NCBI GenBank assembly: GCA_009777835.1
Contig: WRKZ01000005.1
Coordinates: forward strand, 1 to 53,839
DNA: 53,839 nucleotides
From: Oscillospiraceae bacterium
GTDB lineage: Bacteria; Bacillota; Clostridia; Oscillospirales; Ruminococcaceae
Reading direction: 5' to 3'
Position 1 is the first letter of the stretch. Every line of letters starts with the position of its first letter. The notes below the pieces were generated by a model. The model was not told where the DNA came from, did no database searches, and saw only the letters and a program-made list of their open reading frames with translations. The translations under genes and the position numbers were made by a program. Shown piece after piece: positions 37,737-47,382 of this stretch.

Positions 37737-37750
37737 GTAAGGTTGATTAG
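37733..37750 (+). pseudogene. Possible residual hicA start (MSKVD, stop)
   Basis: ATGAGTAAGGTTGATTAG overlaps the hicB stop as ATGA, but terminates after five codons. Confidence 0.3.
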
Positions 37751-37761
37751 GGAGGTAGGCT

Positions 37762-38832
37762 ATGGCTATAGAACGTGTGGAAATCAAGGATTTCCAGGTT
37801 TTTAAGGGCGAATTCACGTGCGACTTCTGTCCGGGCGTGAACGTCCTTATCGGCGGTAACGGCACGGGTAAGAGTACGTTGATGAGAGTGATGTGCCGTC
37901 TTTGTGACAACAAAGATACGGAATATTACTTTTTTGAAAACAATTGGCTTGGAAGGTTTGGTGATTACCCGTTTGAATATTTAAGAATGGAAACAATAAG
38001 CGAAGGTGTAGTTAATCGCATCAGCGTTAAATCCATTCGTATTGATGGCAAGGGTGATTTAGGCGATAGAGTGATTAAAGACGGAAGATGGGTTGAAGTC
38101 CCTATGACTGACGATTATACAGAAACGGAAACGATGATTTGGGGTGATTGTATACAAGAAATTGTATATACTCAAAAGGGACATAAAAACACTCCCTCAA
38201 TGTTTATTCCCGAGAACGACCTGCTCTCCAACGCACGAGGTTTGGTAGAAACAGCAACATATGGGAATGCGCAACTTTTGTTGCCGGAAGTTGAGGTTAT
38301 TGCAAAATCCCGTGTGCTTCCCTCTGTGCCGGAACAACCATTATACCGCAAAATCTGTGACTTAATCGGTGGCGAACCGGAACACGATGGTCAAAGTTTC
38401 TTTATGAAACGTCAAGGTATTGACAAACGTATACCATTCACGATGGAAGCAAGCGGTTTCCGCAAGTTCGGACTATTGGCTCTGCTCGTTCGCAATGAAA
38501 TGATTAAACCCGGCACTGTACTCTTCTGGGACGAACCAGAGAACAGTCTCAACCCGTTGCTAATGGAAAAACTCGTGGAAATCTTAATAGAGTTATCGCG
38601 AAACAAAGTACAGATTTTCCTTGCAACGCACAGTGAATTACTTGCAAAGGAAATCGACATACAACGCAAAGAGAGCGATGAAATCAAGTTCCTTTCGCTG
38701 TATGAAGACGATGGCAAAATCAAAGCAAATTCAAACAAACGTTTCGACCTGCTCGAACCGAATCATCTAATCTCTGTTCCTGTCAAGCAGTATGACAGGG
38801 AAATTCAAAAGGAGCTTGGCGGAAATGAATGA
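37762..38832 (+). CDS. SMC/ABC-type AAA ATPase of an accessory two-gene module
   Basis: Walker A GGNGTGKST, EASGFRKFGLLALL signature-like segment, Walker B GTVLFWDEPENSLNP, IFLATHSELLAKE. Confidence 0.9.
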   Translation: MAIERVEIKDFQVFKGEFTCDFCPGVNVLIGGNGTGKSTLMRVMCRLCDNKDTEYYFFENNWLGRFGDYPFEYLRMETISEGVVNRISVKSIRIDGKGDLGDRVIKDGRWVEVPMTDDYTETETMIWGDCIQEIVYTQKGHKNTPSMFIPENDLLSNARGLVETATYGNAQLLLPEVEVIAKSRVLPSVPEQPLYRKICDLIGGEPEHDGQSFFMKRQGIDKRIPFTMEASGFRKFGLLALLVRNEMIKPGTVLFWDEPENSLNPLLMEKLVEILIELSRNKVQIFLATHSELLAKEIDIQRKESDEIKFLSLYEDDGKIKANSNKRFDLLEPNHLISVPVKQYDREIQKELGGNE

Positions 38833-39319
38833 TTATATTGAAGAAAGCGATATGAATTTTATTCCCGATAATTCCTTTCGTATTGAAAAATCGAAAGTGT
38901 ACGATGACTTGAAACATTCGAAAATTAAAACGGTCGAGTTTATCCGGGTCAAAGGTGACAGATTATTATTATTCGTTGAAGCAAAACCACGTCTGCATGA
39001 CCCGGATAAATTACAGAGAAACGTCAAAATTTTCGAAGAGGAAATCATTGAAATCAAAGATAAATTCATACACGCTCTAAATCTTTTTTCGGCTATAAAA
39101 GTCGGGGTTAAAGAAGCGGATTTTCCCGATGATTTTGTCTTACCAAAAAGGCTTTCGCTTACGTTTATACTTGTTGTTAAGAAAAACAGCGAGAGGGAAT
39201 CTCTAAAAGCACGTGAAAAGCTTATGTCTCTTTTGCCAAACTACTTAAAAACAATCTGGGAACCGAAAGTTTTTGTCTTGAATTATACTCAAGCTAAAGA
39301 ACAAAAACTAACAGTCTAA
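38825..39319 (+). CDS. Small partner protein of the ATPase; possible PD-(D/E)xK-like fold
   Basis: ATG at 38825 overlaps the ATPase 3' end. KIKTVEFIRVKGDRLLLFVEAKPRL two-strand pattern with E-x-K, then alpha-beta-alpha-beta. Fold assignment is inference. Confidence 0.6.
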   Translation: MNDYIEESDMNFIPDNSFRIEKSKVYDDLKHSKIKTVEFIRVKGDRLLLFVEAKPRLHDPDKLQRNVKIFEEEIIEIKDKFIHALNLFSAIKVGVKEADFPDDFVLPKRLSLTFILVVKKNSERESLKAREKLMSLLPNYLKTIWEPKVFVLNYTQAKEQKLTV

Positions 39320-39334
39320 CACAGGGGGTCACTC

Positions 39335-41815
39335 ATGCACAAAATATACCATAATTTACCCGAAGAACCGCCGGAAAAACTCAAAAGCGCACCAAAACCG
39401 AAATCCGACAAACGTCCCCGCAGGAAGGGCAAACTCACACCGGTTAAAGGGGTGAAACACGTCCTGTCGGTTATAGGGACGACTTTTCTGACGCTGTTTC
39501 TCATAATCGTGATTACCGGGTGCGTCGTCGCAGTTGCTTTGAGCGTGTATATCACGCAGTTCGCCGAATCCATGTACGACGTGGATTTACAGGCGGTGGA
39601 ACTCAGCTATAACAGCTTCCTTTTAGCAAAGAATCCGCATTACAATCCCGAAGACCCCGAATCGGAGGAATACATTGAACTGTTTGCGTTGAGTGCGGAC
39701 GAAAATCGAATTTGGGTGGATTTGGAAGACATTCCGCAACACGCAATAGATGCGCTCGTAGCGACGGAAGACAAACGCTTCTACGACCATGCCGGGGTAG
39801 ACTGGTATCGGACGGCGGGGGCGACACTTTCGGAATTTGCGGGAATAGGCGAGGCACGCGGCGGCGGTTCAACCATTACGCAACAGTTAGTCAGAGACAT
39901 CACAAAAGACGACCAGGTCAACATAGGCAGAAAACTGCGCGAAATCTTCCGGGCAATCAGCTTTGAACAAAAATATTCCAAACACGATATTCTGGAGAGT
40001 TATCTTAATCGTGTCGCTTTGGGGAACACAGTATACGGAATAGGCTCTGCCGCGAAACATTACTTCGATAAAGAAGCGAGTGAGCTCACCATAGCCGAAT
40101 CTTGTATACTCATAGGTCTGCTTCCGTCACCGGTTTCATATAATCCTTATTATAATCCCGAACGTTCGCGATACTGGCAGAAGAACGCAATCTGGAATAT
40201 GTACGACCAAGGGTATATTTCGTTTGCGGAGTATGAGGAGGCATTGAATGAACAGGTGCAGTTCCGTCTCCCGATTAGCAGTCAGTGCCGTTGCCCTGAA
40301 GAGCTTCCTCGCTGTGACGGTGCGTACTTCGGTTATATAGACGAGAGGTATGAGGAATTCTACGGTCTGCAGGGCAATGCCGATGATGAAGACTTGTACT
40401 TCCAAAATGTCCCTATGGAGGATTTAATCAATCCGTTTAAATTCACCGAATATGCAGTTCGGCATAACTGGTACATCGATGCCGCGCTGAAGGAAATTAC
40501 CGCCGATTTAGCCGCACTTAACGAAATTCCTTATGAGAATGCCGCCGCACTGATTCGAAAAGGCGGGTATAAAATCTACCTTTCGATGGACATCGAAATG
40601 CAGGACAAATTGGAGGCTATTTACAACGACCCGTATTTAGTGCGAAACCCATCCTACCCGTATGCTGCGGGAACCCCCGCACGGAACACTATTCAGAGTG
40701 CGTTTGTTGTGATGGATATGCACGGAAACGTAGTCGCGGTAGCAGGGGGGGTCGGTGACAAACCCGGTAATGATGCCTTCAACAGGGCGAATCAAGCCCG
40801 ACGAAACATCGGTTCTACCATTAAGCCTTTCGGCGTGTATGCCCCCGCAATTGACATGAACAAAATCACCTATTCGTCCATGTTGCTTGACCTTGCGGGG
40901 CTAATCGACGACCCGGGCGCACCCGGTCAATTTAAAGACTGGCCGGAAAACTACGGCGGCAGTCTCGGTTCGGGAAGCAATTACGCAGCATGGTACGCTT
41001 TAGCGAAGTCCACCAACACCGTTTCCGCACGGACGATGCACCTGCTCGGCCCAAATACCGCATTAAACTTCCTGCAGGAGCGTTTGGGGATTACCACACT
41101 CACCACGAAACAGCACTTGACTTATTCGTCACTTGCAACCGGTTCTATGGAAGTTAAACTGCACGAATTAGCCGGGGCGTTCCAGATTTTCGGAACGGGG
41201 GGGATTTATTACAAACCCGCCTTCTATTCGCGGATTGAAGACCATAACGGGAATATAATCATGGAGAGAGACTCTGTGGGTTCGCAGGCAATCGGTGCGG
41301 ATTCAGCGTGGGTAGTAAACCGAATGATGCGGGACGTTGTGGAAGACCCGAATGAAATGGGTCGCCGTGCGCAATTGCCTATGCCGAACGTTGAAATAAT
41401 CGGTAAGACGGGAACAGCTAACGATATGTCTGACGTTTTGTTCGCCGGATTAACCCCCGATTATGTAGCGGTAATCCGTCTCGGCTATGACGACAACCGC
41501 GCGCTGTCGAATCAACCGGGCGGCGGTGACTGGTGGAGACCGCCTACAATCGTCTGGGGGGAAATCATGTCAAAACTAATCCCTATCGACCAACCCCGCG
41601 GTTGGGCAGAGGTGAAAAACAAATCCGGGGCTGTCGAGGACTACTACTGCGCTTCGACGGGATTGATGTACGGGCCGAATTGTGCGGAGGATGGCGCAGG
41701 CCGAAGGGTGGGATACTATAAATCCTCGAACATTCCGGCAAGATGTACGCACGATGCTACGGCATGGGCAATGATAGAACAAGAACAAAAACCGCTGTAT
41801 CGGATTTTGAGTTAG
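39335..41815 (+). CDS. Class A penicillin-binding protein (transglycosylase/transpeptidase)
   Basis: ATEDKRFYDHAGVDWYRTAGA, GGSTITQQLVRDI; transpeptidase region GSTIKPFGVYAPA, STNTVS, GKTGTAND. Confidence 0.96.
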   Translation: MHKIYHNLPEEPPEKLKSAPKPKSDKRPRRKGKLTPVKGVKHVLSVIGTTFLTLFLIIVITGCVVAVALSVYITQFAESMYDVDLQAVELSYNSFLLAKNPHYNPEDPESEEYIELFALSADENRIWVDLEDIPQHAIDALVATEDKRFYDHAGVDWYRTAGATLSEFAGIGEARGGGSTITQQLVRDITKDDQVNIGRKLREIFRAISFEQKYSKHDILESYLNRVALGNTVYGIGSAAKHYFDKEASELTIAESCILIGLLPSPVSYNPYYNPERSRYWQKNAIWNMYDQGYISFAEYEEALNEQVQFRLPISSQCRCPEELPRCDGAYFGYIDERYEEFYGLQGNADDEDLYFQNVPMEDLINPFKFTEYAVRHNWYIDAALKEITADLAALNEIPYENAAALIRKGGYKIYLSMDIEMQDKLEAIYNDPYLVRNPSYPYAAGTPARNTIQSAFVVMDMHGNVVAVAGGVGDKPGNDAFNRANQARRNIGSTIKPFGVYAPAIDMNKITYSSMLLDLAGLIDDPGAPGQFKDWPENYGGSLGSGSNYAAWYALAKSTNTVSARTMHLLGPNTALNFLQERLGITTLTTKQHLTYSSLATGSMEVKLHELAGAFQIFGTGGIYYKPAFYSRIEDHNGNIIMERDSVGSQAIGADSAWVVNRMMRDVVEDPNEMGRRAQLPMPNVEIIGKTGTANDMSDVLFAGLTPDYVAVIRLGYDDNRALSNQPGGGDWWRPPTIVWGEIMSKLIPIDQPRGWAEVKNKSGAVEDYYCASTGLMYGPNCAEDGAGRRVGYYKSSNIPARCTHDATAWAMIEQEQKPLYRILS

Positions 41816-41828
41816 AAAGAGAGTTTTC

Positions 41829-42554
41829 ATGAAAAAAATTATCTGCAAAACCTACGAAGAAATGAGTGCGGAAGCCGCATTCATCATAGCGAACCAAGTC
41901 CGCACCAAACCCGACAGCGTACTGGGTCTGGCAACCGGTTCAACCCCGATTGGAACGTATAAGCGACTCGCGGAGGAGCATAAGAAAACCGGGTTGGACT
42001 TCTCGCAGGTCAAGACGTTTAACCTCGACGAATATTATCCCATTAAACGAGATAATCGACAGAGTTACCGATATTTCATGGACGAGAACCTCTTCTCCCA
42101 TGTGAATATCCCTCCGTCAAACGTAAACATTCCCGACGGTGAATGTTCAGCACCCGAAAAAGAATGTTCGGATTATGATTCCGGGTTGAACAAAGCCGGC
42201 GGGACTGATTTACAACTCCTCGGAATTGGCAATAACGGACACATCGCCTTTATCGAACCGGGGGAAAATCTCCCGCTTGCAACGGGTTTGGTGGAACTCA
42301 CACAGGATACAATTACCGCAAACTCACGCTTCTTCGAAAAAGAGGAAGATGTCCCGAAGAAGGCGATTTCAATGGGGTTAAGCGGGATTATGGGTTCGAA
42401 ACACATTCTGTTGCTGATTAGCGGGAAAGCAAAGGCGACGGTCGTGAAGGAGTTGTTTTCGGGGAAAGTGACCACGCAAATCCCTGCGACCCTGCTTAAT
42501 CTGCACCCGAACGTCACTGTAATCTTAGACGAAGAGGCGGCGGGACTTCTATAA
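41829..42554 (+). CDS. nagB: Glucosamine-6-phosphate deaminase
   Basis: LGLATGSTPIGTY, FNLDEYYPI, LLGIGNNGHIAFIEPG motifs. Confidence 0.95.
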   Translation: MKKIICKTYEEMSAEAAFIIANQVRTKPDSVLGLATGSTPIGTYKRLAEEHKKTGLDFSQVKTFNLDEYYPIKRDNRQSYRYFMDENLFSHVNIPPSNVNIPDGECSAPEKECSDYDSGLNKAGGTDLQLLGIGNNGHIAFIEPGENLPLATGLVELTQDTITANSRFFEKEEDVPKKAISMGLSGIMGSKHILLLISGKAKATVVKELFSGKVTTQIPATLLNLHPNVTVILDEEAAGLL

Positions 42555-42573
42555 GAGCAAAAAAGAGAGACAA

Positions 42574-42611
42574 AAAAGCGTTCCCGTTTGAAATAAAACA
42601 GGAACGCTTTT
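42574..42611 (+). terminator. Intrinsic terminator after nagB
   Basis: AAAAGCGTTCC...GGAACGCTTTT stem. Confidence 0.9.
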
Positions 42612-42620
42612 AATTTCTAC

Positions 42621-42694
42621 ACGCCGTAAGGGACTCGAACCCCAAACCTCCTGGTCCGTAGCCAGACACTCTATCCAATTGAGCTAACGGCGCA
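42621..42694 (-). tRNA. tRNA-Arg (anticodon ACG)
   Basis: Cloverleaf GCGCCGTTAGCTCAATTGGATAGAGTGTCTGGCTACGGACCAGGAGGTTTGGGGTTCGAGTCCCTTACGGCGTG; anticodon loop CTACGGA; CCA not encoded. Confidence 0.95.
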
Positions 42695-42787
42695 TATCGT
42701 CTCCAACAAGACTTGATACAGTATATCAGACTTTTCAGAGAATGTCAAGAGTTTTTTAAAAGAAATTCGCCAAAATAAAAATTCTTC

Positions 42788-42816
42788 TTGACAAATTTCT
42801 TGATTTGCAGTATAAT
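42788..42816 (+). promoter_or_regulatory. Sigma-A promoter for glutamate dehydrogenase gene
   Basis: TTGACA (42788-42793), 17-nt spacer, TATAAT (42811-42816). Confidence 0.85.
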
Positions 42817-42858
42817 TGCTTTTAATCTCAATTAATTCGTAATAAGGAGAAAATAAAA

Positions 42859-44142
42859 ATGGCATCAACCTACAACCCTTTTGAGAACGCGCAAGCGCAG
42901 TTCGACAAAGTGGCGGATATGATTCAACTCGAACAGGACTCACGGGAGTTTCTGCGGCAGCCAATGCGGGAGTTACATTTCATGATTCCTGTGAAAATGG
43001 ATGACGGAACATCAAAAACGTTTCGTGCGTATCGGATTCAACACAGCACCGCGCGCGGCCCCGCAAAAGGCGGACTGCGATTCCACCCGCACGAAACCGC
43101 AGACACGGTTCGTGCACTTTCCATGTGGATGACCTGGAAGACAGCGGTAGTTGATATTCCGTTGGGCGGCGGTAAAGGCGGAATCGTATGCGACCCGCGT
43201 ACTATGTCCCTGTCGGAACAAGAACGGCTCTGTCGTGGATTCGTGCGGCAATCGTTTGACTTACTCGGTCCGAACGTAGACGTTCCCGCGCCGGACGTTA
43301 TGTCAAACGGTCAGCATATGCTCTGGATGCTCGACGAATATGAAACCATCGCACGGGGGCACTATCCCGGCGTGATTACCGGTAAACCGGTCGGCTCGGG
43401 TGGTTCGCTCGGCAGAACAGAAGCAACCGGATACGGCGTTGTGTACATCGTAGACGACCTTCTCAAAAACGAAGACATCGATATAAAAGAAACAACGGCG
43501 AGTATTCAAGGCTTCGGTAACGTCGGCGAATACGCGGCGAGACTGTATTCCGATTTAGGGGGGACTGTCATCAGCGTTTCGAGTTATGACCTTGCCGATA
43601 AAGCCTCCTATACTTTCAGGAAGAAAACCGGCTGTAATATCGAAGAACTCGTGAGCATAAAAGACAATTTCGGGTGCATTGACAAGGAAAAGGCGCAATC
43701 GTTGGGATATGAACTTTTACCGGGCGAAGCGTGGCTTTCGGAAGATGTTGACATATTGTTCCCGGCGGCACTCGAAAACCAAATCACACCGGAGAACTTC
43801 TCCTGCGTTTCGGGGAATGTAAAGGTCATAGCGGAAGCGGCTAACGGCCCTGTAACCCCCGATTGTGACCCGCTCATCGAAAAGCGGGGAATCCATTTAG
43901 CACCCGACTTTCTCGCTAATGCAGGCGGGGTAACGGTTAGCTATTTTGAACAGATTCAATGTAACATGAACTACTTCTGGAGTAAGGAAGAAGTGTTGGA
44001 GAAACTCCGTTACACCATGTCGAAAGCGTTCAGCGGGGTATACCAACTCTCGAAAGAGCGAGGAGTATATTTAAGAGATGCAGCGTATATGATTGCAATC
44101 GACCGGGTGAACAAAGCGGTAAAACAGCGCGGTTGGCTTTAA
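42859..44142 (+). CDS. gdhA: Glu/Leu/Phe/Val dehydrogenase (glutamate dehydrogenase)
   Basis: RGPAKGGLRFHP, MTWKTAVVDIPLGGGKGGI, IQGFGNVGEYAA, AEAANGPVTPD. Confidence 0.93.
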   Translation: MASTYNPFENAQAQFDKVADMIQLEQDSREFLRQPMRELHFMIPVKMDDGTSKTFRAYRIQHSTARGPAKGGLRFHPHETADTVRALSMWMTWKTAVVDIPLGGGKGGIVCDPRTMSLSEQERLCRGFVRQSFDLLGPNVDVPAPDVMSNGQHMLWMLDEYETIARGHYPGVITGKPVGSGGSLGRTEATGYGVVYIVDDLLKNEDIDIKETTASIQGFGNVGEYAARLYSDLGGTVISVSSYDLADKASYTFRKKTGCNIEELVSIKDNFGCIDKEKAQSLGYELLPGEAWLSEDVDILFPAALENQITPENFSCVSGNVKVIAEAANGPVTPDCDPLIEKRGIHLAPDFLANAGGVTVSYFEQIQCNMNYFWSKEEVLEKLRYTMSKAFSGVYQLSKERGVYLRDAAYMIAIDRVNKAVKQRGWL

Positions 44143-44153
44143 ATCCAATCAAA

Positions 44154-44186
44154 AAACAGAGGTGTCATTGCATGACGCCTCTGTTT
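44154..44186 (+). terminator. Intrinsic terminator after gdhA
   Basis: AAACAGAGGTGTCA-TTGCA-TGACGCCTCTGTTT. Confidence 0.9.
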
Positions 44187-44219
44187 ATATACTACAGTAG
44201 TATATAGGAGCTGATAAAT

Positions 44220-45929
44220 TTGAAACAAAACGCCCGGTATCAGGGGCGTAGACGGCAACGAGTTTCATTGCACGTTGGTGTCGGAAAGGCATGGTCATAT
44301 ATGAGTATAATTCGTAATGCAATGCGTGTGATTCCGATTTGCCTGGTTTTAATCGGATTGTCGAGCTGTTTCTTAAAAAAAGGTGACAATCCCGACGATG
44401 ATTTCAGTGCGGTCTATCGAATGGAGAGGGACATCATCTTCTTTGAAAGTCCCAATCGCGATAAAACGACCATTGTTTTCCATGATGGTAAAACACAGGA
44501 AATAGCGGGTGAGTTTTATAATCATGAAGTCAATATGGAAGGAACAAAGGCGACAGCGTTGTTCGATTACAGCACCGAGAGCGGAGGAACACTCTACTTT
44601 TTCGATGAATTCGCCGATGCACCGCTCAGAATCGCGGTGGGAGTATATGGGTTCAAATTGGCAGATTCCGGTAACGGACTCATTTACTGGAGTCATTTCA
44701 ACAACAACAATGAAACCGCTCAACTGCACTACTTAGCGACTTCCTCAAGCGGGGAAGAATCACGCTTAGTCAGCGAATCCACTTTTTATGACGGAAGGTC
44801 AAACGTTTGCGGAGTGATTTCCCCGGATGGTGAGTTGGTCTTCTACGTTACCGATGTTACCATGACATTCCAATCTAATCAAGAGGGTGAATCGACACCT
44901 ATATTCACGAGTAAAGCCTTCATCAGCAGAAACGGCGGCGAAAGCGAATTGTTCGGTGAAAATATGTTCCCGTATGCAATCGCCGATGAAGGGAAGTTCG
45001 TCTATTACGCAGAAGACAGCAGACTCATGGTGAAAAAGGGAACGGATTCGAGTACGACGGGGGTGTCACTTGCAAGAATCGGACCGGCTGTGCCTACGCA
45101 TTTCAACCGTGATTATTCGCAGATTGTCTTCAACGAGGGGGAATTCGCCTACATCAGCATTGACGGCGGCGTGAGGAAACGGATTTCCGACGATGTACTC
45201 TCACGATTCATCATTCCGAAGGGGGCGCAGTCCTCCCGCGAAAGCCACGAGAGCAGTGTCACGTACGGATTCGACGATTTTAGCGGGAAAGTCTTCTCAA
45301 CGTTAGGAAACGGACTGTTTTCGCTGGACTCGGCATACGATTCCCGCTCACTTGACAACGGAAATCTATACGATGTAACCCTATCGCGGGACGGTAAAAC
45401 GCTATTCTACAAAGACGGAAACTGGGAGAGTGCGAGCTTGAAATCGCGTCCGCTGAACAACAAAACTGACGAAGCCGGCAAGGTGATTGCGGTAAACATT
45501 GACAGTTATGTAACCACGAGTGATGGGAATATCTATTACACCGATGCCGAAAGCAACGCACTCTTCCGCAAAACGGCAGATGACAGCGGAAGAGGTATTC
45601 AAATTGCCGATAAAGTGGAATTCGGGACGTTGCAGGTCTATGCCGGGGAAATCGTGTATTTTATGACGGATTTTTCTTTTGAAAACGGCGCGACACTCCA
45701 TTCTTCTCGTTCGGAAGACGCGACCCTGTCAAATAAAATCGCTGAGGGTGTCACCCAACTCGACGTTTATAATAAGCAGGTCTATTATTACTCTCTGTTA
45801 ATTTCCGTGAGCGATTCAACCGATTATTATGAGGTTTTCAAGAGCGATGACGGCGGCGTTTTCACCGAATTTACTAAAGTAATCTTTTTCGGATATAATA
45901 AAAATTATTCAACAGGGGGGATATGGTAA
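44220..45929 (+). CDS. Lipoprotein with propeller-like repeats (DUF5050/TolB-like)
   Basis: Lipobox LIGLSSC; repeats such as GLIYWSHFNN, DGELVFYVTD, GKFVYYAED, DGKTLFYKDG. Start may be ATG at 44301. Confidence 0.7.
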   Translation: MKQNARYQGRRRQRVSLHVGVGKAWSYMSIIRNAMRVIPICLVLIGLSSCFLKKGDNPDDDFSAVYRMERDIIFFESPNRDKTTIVFHDGKTQEIAGEFYNHEVNMEGTKATALFDYSTESGGTLYFFDEFADAPLRIAVGVYGFKLADSGNGLIYWSHFNNNNETAQLHYLATSSSGEESRLVSESTFYDGRSNVCGVISPDGELVFYVTDVTMTFQSNQEGESTPIFTSKAFISRNGGESELFGENMFPYAIADEGKFVYYAEDSRLMVKKGTDSSTTGVSLARIGPAVPTHFNRDYSQIVFNEGEFAYISIDGGVRKRISDDVLSRFIIPKGAQSSRESHESSVTYGFDDFSGKVFSTLGNGLFSLDSAYDSRSLDNGNLYDVTLSRDGKTLFYKDGNWESASLKSRPLNNKTDEAGKVIAVNIDSYVTTSDGNIYYTDAESNALFRKTADDSGRGIQIADKVEFGTLQVYAGEIVYFMTDFSFENGATLHSSRSEDATLSNKIAEGVTQLDVYNKQVYYYSLLISVSDSTDYYEVFKSDDGGVFTEFTKVIFFGYNKNYSTGGIW

Positions 45930-46723
45930 AATTGAACATTTTAGATGAAATAGCGGCTCGTACACGCAATCGCATTGATGAGAGGAAGAAAATCCACTCG
46001 TTCGCGCAAGTGAGAAGGCAGGCAGAATCAATAGAAGTCGGCGATTTCCCGTTTGAGAAGTCACTGGGTTCTTCTGATTTGGGGTTCATTTGTGAAATCA
46101 AGAAAGCTTCACCCTCAAAGGGAATTATAGCAGAAGACTTCCCGTACCTGCAAATCGCGCGGGATTATGAGTCGGCGGGGGCAGCAGCAATTTCAGTGCT
46201 GACCGAACCGTTTTACTTCAAAGGGAGTGATGACTACCTTTGCGAAATCGCCGACACGGTCGCAACTCCGCTGTTGCGCAAAGACTTCACCGTTGACGAA
46301 TACATGATTTACGAGGCAAAAATCCTCGGTGCCGACGCGATTCTGCTTATTTGCGCCATACTGGAAAAATCTGCCCTTGCCGAATACATCGAAATAGCTC
46401 ACGATATCGGGCTTTCGGTGTTGGTCGAAACCCATGACGAATCCGAGGTGGAGATGGCATTATCGGCGAATTCCCGCGTTATAGGTGTGAATAATCGTAA
46501 TCTTAAGACTTTTGAGGTTGATGTTTCACTCAGCGGGCGTTTAAGGCGGCTCGTTCCCTCCGACAGGCTGTTCGTTGCGGAAAGCGGCATTAATTCACCT
46601 GCCGACATAAACATTCTCCGTGAAGCAGGGGTAAATGCAGTATTAATCGGCGAGACACTCATGCGGAGTCACGACAAAAAGGCAGAAATAGAAAAATTGA
46701 GAGGAACGGGGACGAAAACTTGA
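45923..46723 (+). CDS. trpC: Indole-3-glycerol phosphate synthase
   Basis: FICEIKKASPSKGII, AAAISVLTEPFYFKGS, LLRKDFTVDEYMIYEA, IGVNNRNLKTFEVD, VAESGI. Confidence 0.97.
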   Translation: MVKLNILDEIAARTRNRIDERKKIHSFAQVRRQAESIEVGDFPFEKSLGSSDLGFICEIKKASPSKGIIAEDFPYLQIARDYESAGAAAISVLTEPFYFKGSDDYLCEIADTVATPLLRKDFTVDEYMIYEAKILGADAILLICAILEKSALAEYIEIAHDIGLSVLVETHDESEVEMALSANSRVIGVNNRNLKTFEVDVSLSGRLRRLVPSDRLFVAESGINSPADINILREAGVNAVLIGETLMRSHDKKAEIEKLRGTGTKT

Positions 46724-47322
46724 CAAAAATCAAGATTTGCGGGCTTACACGGGTTGAAGATATCGACTGTGTTAACGAGTTACATCCGGATTACATCGGA
46801 TTCGTTTTCGTTGAAAAAAGCCGACGGGCAATCACCCCGGAAAAAGCACGGGAACTACGTAAGCGGCTTCGCCCCGGGATTGTTGCGGTCGGCGTTTTCG
46901 TGGACGAACCTGCCGAAAATATAATCGACATGGTCGAAAACGACATAATCGACATGATTCAACTTCATGGTTCGAGCGAATTCGAAAACGCCGAATACAT
47001 TTGCGGATTGGCGAAAACCGGTGTACCGATTATCAAGGCGATAAACCTTCAAACCGATGAATTACCGACAGGGTCGGATTTCTTGCTGTTTGATGGTGTT
47101 GAACCGGGTTCGGGCAGGACTTTTGACTGGAATTCACTCCCAAAAAGAATCAATCAGCCGTTTTTTCTGGCAGGCGGGATTTCACCTGATAATGTCAAAG
47201 ATGCAATTGAAAAGGTCAATCCTTTTGCCGTTGATGTCAGTAGCGGGGTTGAGACGAACGGCGTAAAAGACTGCCAAAAAATCAAGGCGTTAATTTCGGC
47301 GGTTCGTGAGTCGGGGGACTGA
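46720..47322 (+). CDS. trpF: Phosphoribosylanthranilate isomerase
   Basis: KICGLTRVEDI, IGFVFVEKSRRAI, VGVFVDE, QLHG, FLAGGISPDNV, VDVSSGVE. Confidence 0.97.
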   Translation: MTKIKICGLTRVEDIDCVNELHPDYIGFVFVEKSRRAITPEKARELRKRLRPGIVAVGVFVDEPAENIIDMVENDIIDMIQLHGSSEFENAEYICGLAKTGVPIIKAINLQTDELPTGSDFLLFDGVEPGSGRTFDWNSLPKRINQPFFLAGGISPDNVKDAIEKVNPFAVDVSSGVETNGVKDCQKIKALISAVRESGD

Positions 47323-47352
47323 ATTTGTCAATACGATTCCGAAAAAAATTTT

Positions 47353-47382
47353 TGAATATACTTCCCTAATTTACAGATACTA
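47353..47382 (+). promoter_or_regulatory. Forespore-type (sigma-G/sigma-F-like) promoter for spoVT
   Basis: TGAATA (47353-47358), 17-nt spacer, GATACTA (47376-47382). Confidence 0.65.

Noticed and set aside
38825-39319. Assigning the ATPase partner to a named defence system (Gabija, Septu, OLD/Retron)
   Set aside because: No UvrD-like helicase, HNH motif, TOPRIM motif or reverse transcriptase visible; naming would not be supported.
37762-39319. Prophage or transposon carrying the ATPase module
   Set aside because: No integrase, transposase, att-like direct repeats or terminal inverted repeats found around the module.
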